Below the pieces are notes generated by a model. That model searched no databases. It was not told the origin of the DNA and saw only the letters and a list, made by a program, of their open reading frames with translations. Position numbers and translations under genes: made by a program. Positions 1-9,169 of a stretch of DNA of 64,000 nucleotides are shown in pieces (within the stretch, counting starts at the first letter, position 1; each line of letters opens with the position of its first letter). The DNA comes from Pyropia yezoensis (Eukaryota > Rhodophyta > Bangiophyceae > Bangiales > Bangiaceae): the NCBI GenBank assembly GCA_009829735.1, contig CM020618.1:12878568-12942567 (forward strand). Direction: 5' to 3'.

Positions 1-324
1 ACGTTTGAGTTTTGAAACGCCGCTCCCAGTGGGCTTCGTTTGCCCTCGACGCCGCGAGCGGACTGGCACCCCCCCCACCCAAATGGTGCTGCATCCAACC
101 GCCGCCCCGGTCGCTGTAGCACAGCGCTGTCCGTCGAAGCTTGCTCTGGATCCGTCCTCTCTTGCGTAGCGTCTGTGTCCTCACACTCACGGAGCTGAAG
201 CAGGCACGACGGGCACAGACCATTCCCTGTGTGTTCCGCCTTGCCTCTGACCCCCACCCGTCCTATACCTCTCTGGTGTCGCGTTCCCCCCACACCCTCC
301 CTCCCTTCATCCACCCCCGCCAGC

Positions 325-1011
325 ATGGCCACTGCCACGGCCTTGGCCTCTTCTCGGCTGGCCACTACCTCCCCCGCCACAACCATCACGCTCAAGGGCT
401 CCACCGCCCTCGTCACCGAGTTTTTTCACTACGCTGTCAATTCAGTGCTCTTCCAGCGGGGCATCTACCCCCCCGAGACGTTCACGCGGGTGGCCAAGTA
501 CGGGCTGACCATGCTTGTCACCACCGAGGCGGCCCTTACTGACTATCTGTCGGCCACGCTCGGCCAGGTGGCCGAGTGGCTCGGCCGCGGGGAGCTGCAG
601 GCGCTCGTCCTGGCCGTCGCATCGGTCGAGACGGGAGCGGTGGTGGAGCGATGGGTGTTTGATGTTGAGGCCAGTGACGACGGGGAGGGGAAGGAGGGTG
701 GCGCGACCGCGGCGGCGGCGTCCGGCGGCGGGGGCGGCATCAAGGCGCCCAAGGAAGAAAAGGCGGTGACCGCGGAGATCCAGGCCATCATCCGGCAGAT
801 CACGGCGAGTATCACCTTCCTCCCCCTCCTCGAAGACGCCTGCACCTTCGACCTCATCTTTTACGTCTCTGCCGCCGCTGCCACCCCCGACGAGTGTGAG
901 GAGAGTGGCGGGCGGTGCGTCGTCAATGCGCAGCAGGTGCAGCTGCGGAGCTTTGACACTGGCGTCCACCGAGTGCACACGCTGGTGGCCTACGCGCGGC
1001 AGGAGGAGTGA
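325..1011 (+). CDS. MAD2: MAD2 spindle-checkpoint HORMA protein
   Basis: Single-exon, 228-residue protein. MAD2 is the HORMA-domain checkpoint protein that binds CDC20 and MAD1 at unattached kinetochores and restrains the anaphase-promoting complex. The match to MAD2 runs end to end: an N-terminal segment with FQRGIYPPETFTRVAKYGL, the VVERWVFDVE strand near residue 110, AIIRQITASITFLPLLED near 150, and a C-terminal safety-belt with LRSFDTGVHRVHTLVAY. The start is the first ATG in frame with the domain; further upstream only GTG is available. A Gly/Ala-rich insert of about 28 residues (roughly 113-140) separates the conserved halves and is absent from animal MAD2. It is convergent with the phosphatase gene downstream. 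Identity is secure; the role is from the family. Confidence 0.95.
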   Translation: MATATALASSRLATTSPATTITLKGSTALVTEFFHYAVNSVLFQRGIYPPETFTRVAKYGLTMLVTTEAALTDYLSATLGQVAEWLGRGELQALVLAVASVETGAVVERWVFDVEASDDGEGKEGGATAAAASGGGGGIKAPKEEKAVTAEIQAIIRQITASITFLPLLEDACTFDLIFYVSAAAATPDECEESGGRCVVNAQQVQLRSFDTGVHRVHTLVAYARQEE

Positions 1012-1691
1012 GGTGGGTGAGGGGGGGACGGGGGGAAGAGGGAAGACAGGGGACGGTTAAGGGATGGGCGGCATCGATTTGTTTGTTTGTGCACAGGACA
1101 CGGGAGTTTTTTTTTCTGTTTTTTTGAGTGTGCCTGGGTGGAAGAAGGGGGGAAGGCATACATGGCAGGGCGTTCTGCGGGGACGCTCGCCACCTCCCGT
1201 GCGCGCTTGCGGGCTGCAGCGGCGGTGCGGCCTGTGCGCGAACCCGCTCGAGGAGACGGCACTGGCGGCGCCTGTGGAATATTGCGGGGGCCGGGGGGGG
1301 GGGGAAGTGCTCCTCAATGCTCGGCTTTTACGAGCGTTGCGGGCATCGCCAGTGGGCCAGCCTGCCTCCCATCGGTGGCGAGCCCCACGCCCAAACGTTT
1401 CACAGAAAATTTCTTGTTCTACATGTTGTCCCCTCCCACGCTCCTCCCCCTCTCTCTCTGCCTCCGTATCCGCTTCGCATCCTCCCTTCCGCCATGGGAC
1501 GCAAACACCGCCCCCGCCCTTCATCCGCTCACAAGAGCGCGCGGCGAGCGGAAAATGTTGCGACGGACCAACGAGGGGAATGCCGAGGGAAGGGAGCGGC
1601 GCAAGTGGTTTCAAAAAAAAAAAAAAAACGCTACGCCGGGCCGTGCGCGGTCCGCGGCGAGGACCACCGCACACAGGCGGTGGAATGAGGG
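1012..1691. other. Convergent intergenic spacer
   Basis: Spacer between the 3' ends of MAD2 and the phosphatase gene. It holds short homopolymers, including a 9-10 base G run near 1290 and an A run of about 16 at 1613-1628. Open frames here are compositional and none resembles a known protein. I see no RNA gene. Confidence 0.5.
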
Positions 1692-2883
1692 TTAACCGCC
1701 ACCTCCTTCCCCCCCAACCCCACTGTCCAAAGAGGCGGCCGCCTCCCCCACTTCCCCCCTCTCATCCTTTGCTTCCCCCACCCCTCTCACCACCACCCCC
1801 AATCCCCGTTGCAGCTGCTCCACAAAACCACCGTTGGGGTCCGCAATGCACCTGCCCCGCCGCACCGCCGCGAGCGCCTCTTCGTAGGTACACCCCTCGG
1901 CGGCCATGAGGTACCCCACCGCCGCCGCCGCCGAGCGGCTTACGCCCCGGTAACAGTGGACGTACACGCCGCCGCCGGCAGCCCTGGCGGCGGCCACCGC
2001 GTTGGCGACCGCCGTGACGGCGGGCGCCAGCGGCACGTCCCCATCGTCGGCCAGCTCGACGGGTGCGTGGACAAAGCGGCGGCGCAGCGACGCCGCGACG
2101 CCCGCTGCTGCCGTCGTTGTCGACACCGCCGCCGCCGCCGTCGACGTCGTGGTCGCTAATGTCGTTGCCCCCCCCCCTCCCATCAGCGCAGAAAAGGGCG
2201 GCGACAGGGACGATGACGACAAGGACGACGACAAGGACGACGATGTCGATGTCGAGGATGACGCAGACGACGGCGGGGCGGTGCCCGCCAGGAGGGACAC
2301 CACGTGCGTGACGCGGAGGGCGGCGAGCGCGTCGGGGTCGTAGGTGGGCGCCACGCCGCCAACGTAGAGGTACGGCCGCACCACCGACGGAGTCGCGTAG
2401 AGGTGGTTGATGAGGGCGGCGGTGGCGTGCAGGGGGGGGGGGGGGGGCGGGACGGCGAGGGGGGGGGGGGCGGTGTCGACGCGTGGGAGCGGCGGGAGGG
2501 GGAGGGTTGGGCAGCCGGGCGGGGTGTGGGGGGGGCCGGGCATCACCCCCGCCCCGACGGACGGCCACGGCGCCTCCCACCGCCGCTGGCGGTGCCCCTG
2601 GTGGCCAAGCAGGAGGCGCGCCGCCGGGGGACCCGCCCGGCCGCCGCCGTGGCGTCGGCGGCGGTGTCCGCAACGCCGCCGCCGCCGCTCCCCGCGGCGG
2701 TGCGGAAGGTGGGGGCGATGGCGGCGGGGGCGGCGATGGGAGCGACTTGGCCGCCACCGGCCCGCCGCCGCCCGCGTCAACGCCGCCCACGTCCGACGCG
2801 GGCGGCGGCACCGCCCAACCGGACCGGCACACGGGCCGGCCGCCGCCACCACCGTGGCCCGCCCGAGACAGCTCCGTCGTCAT
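1692..2883 (-). CDS. Dual-specificity protein phosphatase (frame change in N-terminal part)
   Basis: The C-terminal half is a dual-specificity phosphatase domain. It opens with PYLYVGGVAPTYDPDAL and carries the cysteine-phosphatase loop VHCYRGVSRSAAAAVGYLM (HCxxGxSRS, catalytic Cys and Arg both present), followed by an AVRRGRCIADPNGGF segment. Such enzymes remove phosphate from Tyr and Ser/Thr, often on MAP kinases; the substrate here is unknown. A low-complexity insert (Ser/Thr and Ala/Gly) lies inside the domain. The ATG that looks genuine (2883, beginning MTTELSRAGHGG) is in a different frame from the catalytic domain. The crossing lies somewhere in Pro/Gly-rich sequence containing G runs at 2432-2447 and 2459-2470. 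The alternative is an ATG at 2543 in the catalytic frame. Either an assembly length error, a small intron or a real frameshift is involved. Confidence 0.75.
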
Positions 2884-4043
2884 GGTCCCTCCCACCGGCC
2901 GTCAATAAAGATGCTGATGAGGGGGGAGGAGGCGGCCGGAGGAGAAGGGCCCGAGTAGGATAGAGAGCGAGTGGTGGAGAGCCAAAAAAGGAAAGGCGCG
3001 GAGATTGGTGAGGGAGGTGGAGACGAGCGTGGGGGTGGTAGGGGGGTGGTGAGGAAGGTGGGGATGATCAGCCTTCCGTGAGTGGGGCGGTGGGTAGGGA
3101 GGATGGCACAGCGACCGATTGATGACGCACGGCCACGACAGTTGGGACGCCGGGCGGGTCTTTCAAAAAGGGGCCCCGCCACGTCGTAGGTACCGGCGCG
3201 GCCACGCTCGCCTTTCGGAGCGGAAGGGCGTGGCGCGGGCGGCACCAGTCGCCGCCTCCCCCTCTCCGCCCCCCTTCCCCTGAGGCCACTCCCGAGAGTC
3301 CACGAACCAGCAATAGGACACCTAACCATGACGGACACGACACGCCAACCCCCCAAGCACGACATCCGGTGTTGCTGTCACCACTCCCCACCACCCCCCC
3401 CCGCCCCCCACCGGCAGCGTCATCGGTGCACCCGCGGCGTGGGCGGCGTGGGCGGCGCCGCCTCGGGCGCGGCTACCGCCGTGTGCGTGTGACCGGGAGG
3501 GGGGGGAACAGAGGCAGAGGGAACTGCCGCCCTGAAAGCTGCCGACGCGGCCCGGGAGCGAGCCAGGGGCGGCGGTGTGGCCCGAGCGGCCGGCCCACTG
3601 GTCGGGCAGTTGTTGTGGAGGGGCGCCCGGCGGTCGGGTCGGCACGCTCGGGGCCGGGGAACGTGTGACGAGCAGAGCTGAAAGCGCGTTTGTCGAGCTT
3701 GCGGCCAATCAGACCACGTGCCCACGGGGCCCCGCCGGCGGCGGCCACCGCGCGGCGTGCAAGCTGGCCCGCTCGAGCTCGGCTGTCGCTGCCAACCCCT
3801 CCAACCCGACTGGCTGCATAGCTCTACATACATACCCGCCAGTAGTGACGTCACATCAGCCGAACCTGCTGACGTGGACCAATAGGCGACTGATCTGTTC
3901 ACCGGGGCGAGCCAGACCGGCAGTTGCAGCGTCTCGGTGGGGCCGGCTGTTCAGCCATGTGGCTGAGCCACAGGTGTGGACATGTCCACTTGTAAGCCGC
4001 TGCAGCGGCTTACAAGATTGAAATATGTATTAGCTCGAGAATT
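2884..4043. other. Gene-free spacer with promoter-like motifs
   Basis: No convincing gene. The right part holds a cluster of eukaryotic promoter motifs: CCAAT at 3705-3709 next to CACGTG at 3715-3720, a full TGACGTCA at 3846-3853, and another CCAAT near 3880. No intact gene follows, because the hAT remnant begins at about 4044. This may be the orphaned promoter of a gene displaced by transposon insertion. Confidence 0.4.
3958..4016. repeat. Three adjacent perfect palindromes
   Basis: Three perfect dyads lie almost end to end: a 15-base one at 3958-3972 (TGTGGCT-G-AGCCACA), a 14-base one at 3976-3989 (GTGGACATGTCCAC), and a 28-base one at 3989-4016 centred on CTGCAG. They sit just outside the left end of the hAT remnant. 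They could be protein-binding sites or a cruciform. Confidence 0.85.
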
Positions 4044-4093
4044 CAGTAGAGCGGCGGGAGCCGTGGTCGCAGGCAGCCAGGGTTGCAAGAATT
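4044..4093 (+). repeat. hAT left terminal inverted repeat (degenerate)
   Basis: This end pairs with the reverse complement of 16523-16568. The shared core is GCGG…GTGG…CAGGGTTG, with several small indels. Confidence 0.5.
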
Positions 4094-4183
4094 CATGTTT
4101 CTCTGAGAGCGTTCATAAATTCATGTTAAATTCAAGTTCCATTTGCATATGAATTCAACTGTATTTGTTATGACAAGTTCTAA

Positions 4184-5339
4184 GTGCGACTCTCGCGCCT
4201 TTTTTTTGAATTGTCGGCCGCGCCGCTCTTGGGCCCGACCGTTCCATGCACTGGCGGGAAGTCGCTTCCGACCCTCGTGACGGCTGCCGAGTGCCTTCTC
4301 AGGACGCAGTCGGCGGTAAAGAAGGCGGTCGTGAACCAGGAGTTCAAGGAGAAGTGCCTGCGGAGCGGGGACGCGACGCAGCGCAAGGCGGCAGAAAATG
4401 GCAGTGCAGCAGATCAAAGACGACCCCAACTGGTCCTCCCTGTCGTTGACTCCTCGGCTGCTCAATCAAGTAGCGGTGGCGCTGGACGTCGGCCAGCGCA
4501 ACTCCGGCGGCATAGGCCCCGTGTACAAGATTTTCGTCAACCTTGAGGCGCACGTCTCATCTTTAGCGTTCCCCGACACCCCTGAAGGCGTGGCCTTTAA
4601 GGCTCATTGCCTAGGCTGCCTATCGCGACGCCGACTTTACACGCTGAGACCGGTGCACACCCTGGCCTTCCTCTTAGACCCTCGTTACAGCATCGGCCCC
4701 TTGCAGCCCTCCGCAGCAGAGCTCAACGATGCTGTACTACTTCTTGGCAGTATGGCGGCTGCCCATGACGTCCGGCTGGCGCTGCGGCAGGAAGGCATCG
4801 ATCCCCCGGACCAGCTTCCGGATGACTACGCAAAGGATGCCTCTGCCCATGTCATACAGGAGTACACTCTCTTCCGCGCGCGTAGAGGGGGGGCGCTTGA
4901 GCTGGGCGTAACCTGGGAGGAGGAGACCTTGTCGGACCCGTTGGCGTAGTGGGGAACCTGGTGCCAGCACGTGCCTCACATTGCAGCTTTGGCTGTCAAG
5001 CTGATGAAGCTCCCACTGAGCTTTGCAGCGGGTGAGCGCTCGTTTTCGAACGCCGCTCATATCCAGACGGACTTTCGCACGAGGCTGTCGTACGACCGAC
5101 TCCACAAGCTCCTCTACATCTACTACAACAGCCGCGCTCTGCCGGGATCTCCAACGAGTTCACCACTCCCTGAGGTGCGCCGAAGTGACGCTGGTACGGG
5201 GGGTTCTTCAGCGCTCCGTTCAGATGATGCTGGTATTAGGGAAGCTGAGAGCGGTGAGGAAGACAACTTGCAGACAGCTGCCCGGCGACTGGCCAGGAGT
5301 GTGGCGGAGGAGCTCCTCGTGCCCGACTCTTCCTATTAG
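4184..5339 (+). pseudogene. hAT transposase remnant (C-terminal half)
   Basis: Remnant of a hAT-family transposase. The early part (frame from 4184) moves at about 4395 into the frame that holds HTLAFLLDPRYSIGPL, the hAT DPRY-type motif. That frame hits a TAG at 4947-4949, immediately before WGTWCQHVPHIAALAVKLM. It then continues into the C-terminal dimerisation region (LSFAAGERSFSNAAHI, then RLHKLLYIYYN), the most recognisable part of the family. The N-terminal zinc finger and most of the RNase H-like catalytic core are missing. One frameshift, one nonsense codon and the N-terminal loss mark a dead copy. Confidence 0.8.
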
Positions 5340-5644
5340 TAGTAAAATGAACGAGGGGGCTGTTTTTTTTTCCCAGCGTGCATCCACTTGTTGAATAGCA
5401 CCCATACTTACGGCGTCGGTAGGTCAGGTAGAAGCTCAGGCGCGCCAAGGAGAGACTGGAAAGGAGGATGCGCCGCTGGCGACGGCATCGAAGTCCGCCG
5501 AGCGGCTTAGCACCGCTACAGTCCACTTCCCCCGCATGGTGACCATCGTCTCTGCACTGGCGTCCAACAGCTACACATTCTCCATGATAGACTGCGGCAG
5601 CCGCAGCATCAGCCACGACGGCAGCGATGGCAGCAACTGCAGCC

Positions 5645-5649
5645 TTGCC
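5645..5649. repeat. Target-site duplication TTGCC, left copy
   Basis: TTGCC immediately precedes the TG that opens the left LTR. The same five bases follow the CA that closes the right LTR, which is the 5-bp duplication expected of Ty3/gypsy integration. Confidence 0.9.
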
Positions 5650-6188
5650 TGTAGCAGTACTCCCAACCACCAACCCCGAGTCAGGGAAGGAAGAGGAGTA
5701 TTGCCGATATCCCAACTTGGGACACCGGAAGCAAGCACCTCCACACAGCCGAACACGGAACTTGCGTGTGGTGAACGGGTCAGCTCACCAAGGCACGAAC
5801 AAGATGTGTCGGAGCCAGACGGTGTTTACTTGCTTGGCCAGCCAAGGTGGGCCCTCCCCGCCTTGCTGTCCCTCCTTATCAACCCTCCTCACACGCTCAC
5901 GCAACCCCTCAAAACACTCAGAAAATGAACCCTCAAACAAACCAATCATATCACTCCACATGCAAAGCACTCAAAGCGTAGCAATCCGTCTGGCTCCCGT
6001 GCAAAAATCCCAAGAAACAAATACCAGCAGCATTACCCTGCACTAGTATGTCGGAAGTCCTAGTCGAATTTCCGTCCAGAAGTCAGAAGTTTCACCATCG
6101 TGGGTCGGGTGAATTTCGACTTCCGGTCAGGTCCACTTGACCCGAATCTCCAAAGTATTTGTACCGAATGCCGGCCCAATCTCCCACA
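5650..6188 (-). repeat. 3' LTR (left), 539 bp
   Basis: Starts TGTAGCAGTACTCC and ends CTCCCACA on the plus strand, giving canonical TG…CA termini. It matches 15279-15817 without gaps and with four substitutions. It serves as the 3' LTR because gag-pol is on the minus strand. Confidence 0.95.
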
Positions 6189-6200
6189 TTTCCCCCTTCT
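6189..6200 (-). other. Polypurine tract of the retrotransposon
   Basis: On the minus strand AGAAGGGGGAAA directly abuts the TGTGGG that opens the 3' LTR. This is where the plus-strand primer of LTR elements is expected. Confidence 0.75.
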
Positions 6201-7124
6201 CAAAAGTCCAGCCGTCCCGGTGGACGTCCAATCAGCTGCGAGTCGTAGTGACCGGGAGAGGAGGGTGCAATTCCCGAGTCGGGATGCAAAGTACGGTGCA
6301 TCGCTGGCGTCTAGCGTGCACCAGGGTTACGCCGGGGTTGCACTCGCGTCCGGCGGGGCCCTCCGGGAGAGGCAGTCCCTCTCCGTGGGGTGCGCTCTCT
6401 GCCCTAACCTGGGTAGAGGAGCCCCCTCTACGCGAAACAGGTGTGGGGGAAAGTCGTCCCCCACCTGGTCAGGGTGCTCCACGGATGGACTCCCGTGTGG
6501 GTGGGCCCCCTAACCTGGGTGTCGGCGTTCCTCCGCCACACCCCCTGCCCCTCAACTGGAGGAGTAGGGCGTCGACGTTCTCACTCGGAACGTCGACCTG
6601 CACCTGCCCCTTCAGTTGGGGTTCGGTTGCTCTCGGGGGGTCGGGTTGTGTCCCCCCCTTAGAGCTCGATCCACCCCCAGCTGGCTCTCTGCGGGGTGTT
6701 CCTCACTCCTTTCCCCCCCCCTTCTAGTCAGGGTTGAGGGGTGTGCGCACCCCGAGTTGGGGGTGTTGCACTCGGTCGCCGGCGGTGGTACTCGGCCGCC
6801 GGTGCGGGGTCTTCTCTCCCCTTCGTGTGTGCGGGCGGGTGTGTGTCTTCCCGCCGCTGCTCCCTCGCGTCGGCGGGTCTGTCTCTTCCCGCCGTGCGGT
6901 TTGTGTCGCCGCTTGGGGTGGTGTCTTCCCCCTCCCTGCCCCTGTGTCGGGCGTCTTCGTTGTCGGTGGGGGCGTGGGTTGTGTCCCCCCCTTGTTGCTC
7001 TTCGTCGGCGGGGTTGTGTTTTCCCCGCGCTGCCCCTTGTGTCGGGCTTCTTTGTTGTCGTTGGGGGGTGTGGGTCGTATCCCCCCCGTGCTCAACCTCA
7101 CCGAGTTGGTCAAGGTTATTCAAG
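6201..7124 (+). other. CT/GT-rich leader upstream of the antisense ORF
   Basis: Non-coding stretch inside the element. From about 6610 it consists of degenerate repeats built on GTGTCCCCCCCTT, GTGTCTTCCC and TGTGTCGGGCTTC-type words, with units of roughly 40-100 bases. A frame is open through it in phase with the antisense ORF, but its translation is a Gly/Val/Cys/Pro repeat and the first good ATG is at 7125. It may hold the promoter or 5' untranslated region of the antisense gene; that is inference. Confidence 0.5.
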
Positions 7125-9041
7125 ATGGCGGGTGAGCCGAGTCGGCCTTTGTCCCCGTCCCCGACGTCTCTGTCGGACAAGCGACGGGCGGGAGAGGAGG
7201 CCCTCGGGACTGAGGAGTCTCTCAGCCGGGGGTCGGCCATGGAGACGACTCGTCCCGGGCGAGGGTCGGAGGCGGCCGCCTCAACCGACCCCGCCCCATC
7301 ACCTTTTACTGCCCCCTCGGCTGTGGTCCCACCGGGGGATGGGTCTTCCAACCCGGTGGCGGAAGGGGATGTGACTCCCATCCCCCGCCTTCCTGAGTCG
7401 CGGCTGCTACTCCCGCCGCGGCCCCGTCCTCCTATGGGGCCCCGAGCCTGGGCGCCTCCCAAGTCAGTCGGGGAGCTTCCCGACTGCAAGCTCAAGGATG
7501 TCTACTTGATCATCCCCGAGCCACGGCGGACCGACGTATGGTACCGCCGGACTCGTCGGTATCCCAACCAGGTGACTCTACCTGATGGGGTGGTCTGCGA
7601 CCTACCAGCGCTACTCTGCCTGGCGGACGCGCCTGAAGTCCAGGCGTTGTCAACCTCCCTCGCCATGGGGTCGGGTGACGTGGAGATCGACGACACCCAC
7701 GCGGTGGTGTCTACCGAGTGGTGTGCCCTTCCCCGTCCCTACCTGGGCGGAGAGGACGCCCACGCCCAACACGGTGTGGTGCGAGAGGAGTTCCGACTCC
7801 GGGGCTCCTCGGGCTTCCTCATCCACGGGTCGCGGGTGGAGTTCACCCACGTACCTCTGGAGGAGCGTAAGCACCAGTACCCTCTTCTCCCAGGGTGGTG
7901 GGAGACAGTGGAGGTACCTTGTGGGTTTCCAGCTCGGATCCCCCTCCTCGTTGCCTACTTTGGCTCCGTGCTACGCTCCAGCTCGGAGGGCAACCGGGTC
8001 TTCGCGTACCTCGCCACGCACTGGGTGGTCGTGGTGGCTCGGGGCTGGTACTCCGATGTAGTCCATCGGGGTTACCTGTGGCACCTCCCACCGGCTCTGG
8101 TGGAGGGTATGGAAACCCTTGGCTTCCACTGGTTAGCCTTGGGCGCGGGGGACCTGGCTCCGTTCCTCCTCAAGGGTATGGTCACCCTGCACAATCGACT
8201 CGATTGGGCGCAGCTGGACCCCTTCCTCCGCCGCAACAAGCGTTCAGAGCCGGGGTTGGAGAGTGAGCCACCCCGGGAGTTCGTCCATGTCACCCATACT
8301 CTGGTGGAGGGGCAGCTGCTCCTGCGTGAGGGGTTGGGGGACCCTTCCCTTCCCTACGCGGAGGGGGTTACTCCCTCTACGTCGCCCCCTGGCTCTGGGT
8401 GGGCGACGTCATCGGCGACGACTCGTCGTGGTGCTCATCGAGGAGCCCCTCGAAGCCGCGGGCGAGCTGTGCCGACGTCTTCCCCGCGGGTCGCGACTCC
8501 GACCTCGGGGGGTGTGGAGCCGACTCGGGCTCCACCCTTCCAGTTCCTCGAACCCTTCCCCGACGTGGCGTTGGGTTCGCTACGGGTCCGAACTCCGGTC
8601 CCGATGCCGATTGCGCGTGGCGTCGGCGAGATGCTTCCCAATTTGGGAGCCATCATGTATGACGCCACGGTGGAGGCCTCACTCGTGGCCTCCCTTGATA
8701 CGTTGGCTCGGGTCACCCGGCGTGTCAGTCACTTCCTCGCGTCGGGCGACTCAGCCACGGCGCGACAGTCATTGGCAGCTGAGGTCACTCGCCTCGCGGT
8801 TGGACACGAGTTTGTCCAACGGCTGCTGTCGACTCAGCAGCAGCTTCCGCGTCACGGAGGGAGTACCTCCGGACATCTTTCTTACGACGGGGATGGGTCC
8901 GCGAGTCGGCGGGCCCCTCCCAGTGCTTCCACTCCGGGGCCCTCCCGAGTGGGTTACGCCCCTCCGCTACCGGCCTACGACCCTGGAGGTTCGTGGTCGG
9001 CCGGTCCCTATAGTGGGGGGGGTGGGCATATGGAACGCTAG
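7125..9041 (+). CDS. Antisense accessory ORF of the chromovirus (638 residues, unknown function)
   Basis: An uninterrupted frame of 638 codons on the strand opposite to gag-pol, lying wholly inside the element between the end of pol and the 3' LTR. The start is the ATG in TTCAAGATGGCGGG (7125). The first ~110 residues are Ser/Pro/Gly-rich. Residues ~115-390 look like a folded domain, with segments such as LKDVYLIIPEPRRTDVWYR and LLPGWWETVEVPCGFPARI and many aromatics. A low-complexity linker follows (about 420-470), then a probably helical stretch near 500-570 (VEASLVASLDTLARVTRRV), then a Gly/Ser/Pro-rich tail. I see no signal peptide, clear membrane anchor, protease or envelope signature, and I do not recognise the family. 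It is intact although gag and pol carry nonsense codons. Antisense ORFs are known in some plant Ty3/gypsy elements; homology to those is untested. Confidence 0.8.
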   Translation: MAGEPSRPLSPSPTSLSDKRRAGEEALGTEESLSRGSAMETTRPGRGSEAAASTDPAPSPFTAPSAVVPPGDGSSNPVAEGDVTPIPRLPESRLLLPPRPRPPMGPRAWAPPKSVGELPDCKLKDVYLIIPEPRRTDVWYRRTRRYPNQVTLPDGVVCDLPALLCLADAPEVQALSTSLAMGSGDVEIDDTHAVVSTEWCALPRPYLGGEDAHAQHGVVREEFRLRGSSGFLIHGSRVEFTHVPLEERKHQYPLLPGWWETVEVPCGFPARIPLLVAYFGSVLRSSSEGNRVFAYLATHWVVVVARGWYSDVVHRGYLWHLPPALVEGMETLGFHWLALGAGDLAPFLLKGMVTLHNRLDWAQLDPFLRRNKRSEPGLESEPPREFVHVTHTLVEGQLLLREGLGDPSLPYAEGVTPSTSPPGSGWATSSATTRRGAHRGAPRSRGRAVPTSSPRVATPTSGGVEPTRAPPFQFLEPFPDVALGSLRVRTPVPMPIARGVGEMLPNLGAIMYDATVEASLVASLDTLARVTRRVSHFLASGDSATARQSLAAEVTRLAVGHEFVQRLLSTQQQLPRHGGSTSGHLSYDGDGSASRRAPPSASTPGPSRVGYAPPLPAYDPGGSWSAGPYSGGGGHMER

Positions 9042-9074
9042 AGTCAGCGGTCGAACGACTTGTTCTTTTCTTGG

Positions 9075-9101
9075 CGAGAAGAGTGGTGTGTGTTCTTCTC
9101 G
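9075..9101. other. Hairpin between the convergent pol and antisense ORF ends
   Basis: CGAGAAGA and TCTTCTCG form a perfect 8-bp stem around an 11-base loop. It sits in the 128-base gap between the antisense ORF stop (9041) and the pol stop (9170). It is symmetric, so it could affect 3' end formation of both transcripts. Confidence 0.5.
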
Positions 9102-9169
9102 TTTTGTATTGTGCCATAGTCGGCTTTGTTAGTAGAGAATCTTTGAAGAACCATGGTATGCGTTTGTAC

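Noticed and set aside
3978..3987. GGACATGTCC, resembling a p53 half-site
   Set aside because: No p53 family is expected in this lineage; it is simply part of a palindrome.
6741..7124. Extension of the antisense ORF upstream to 766 codons
   Set aside because: The added part translates degenerate DNA repeats, and 7125 is the first ATG with protein-like sequence after it.
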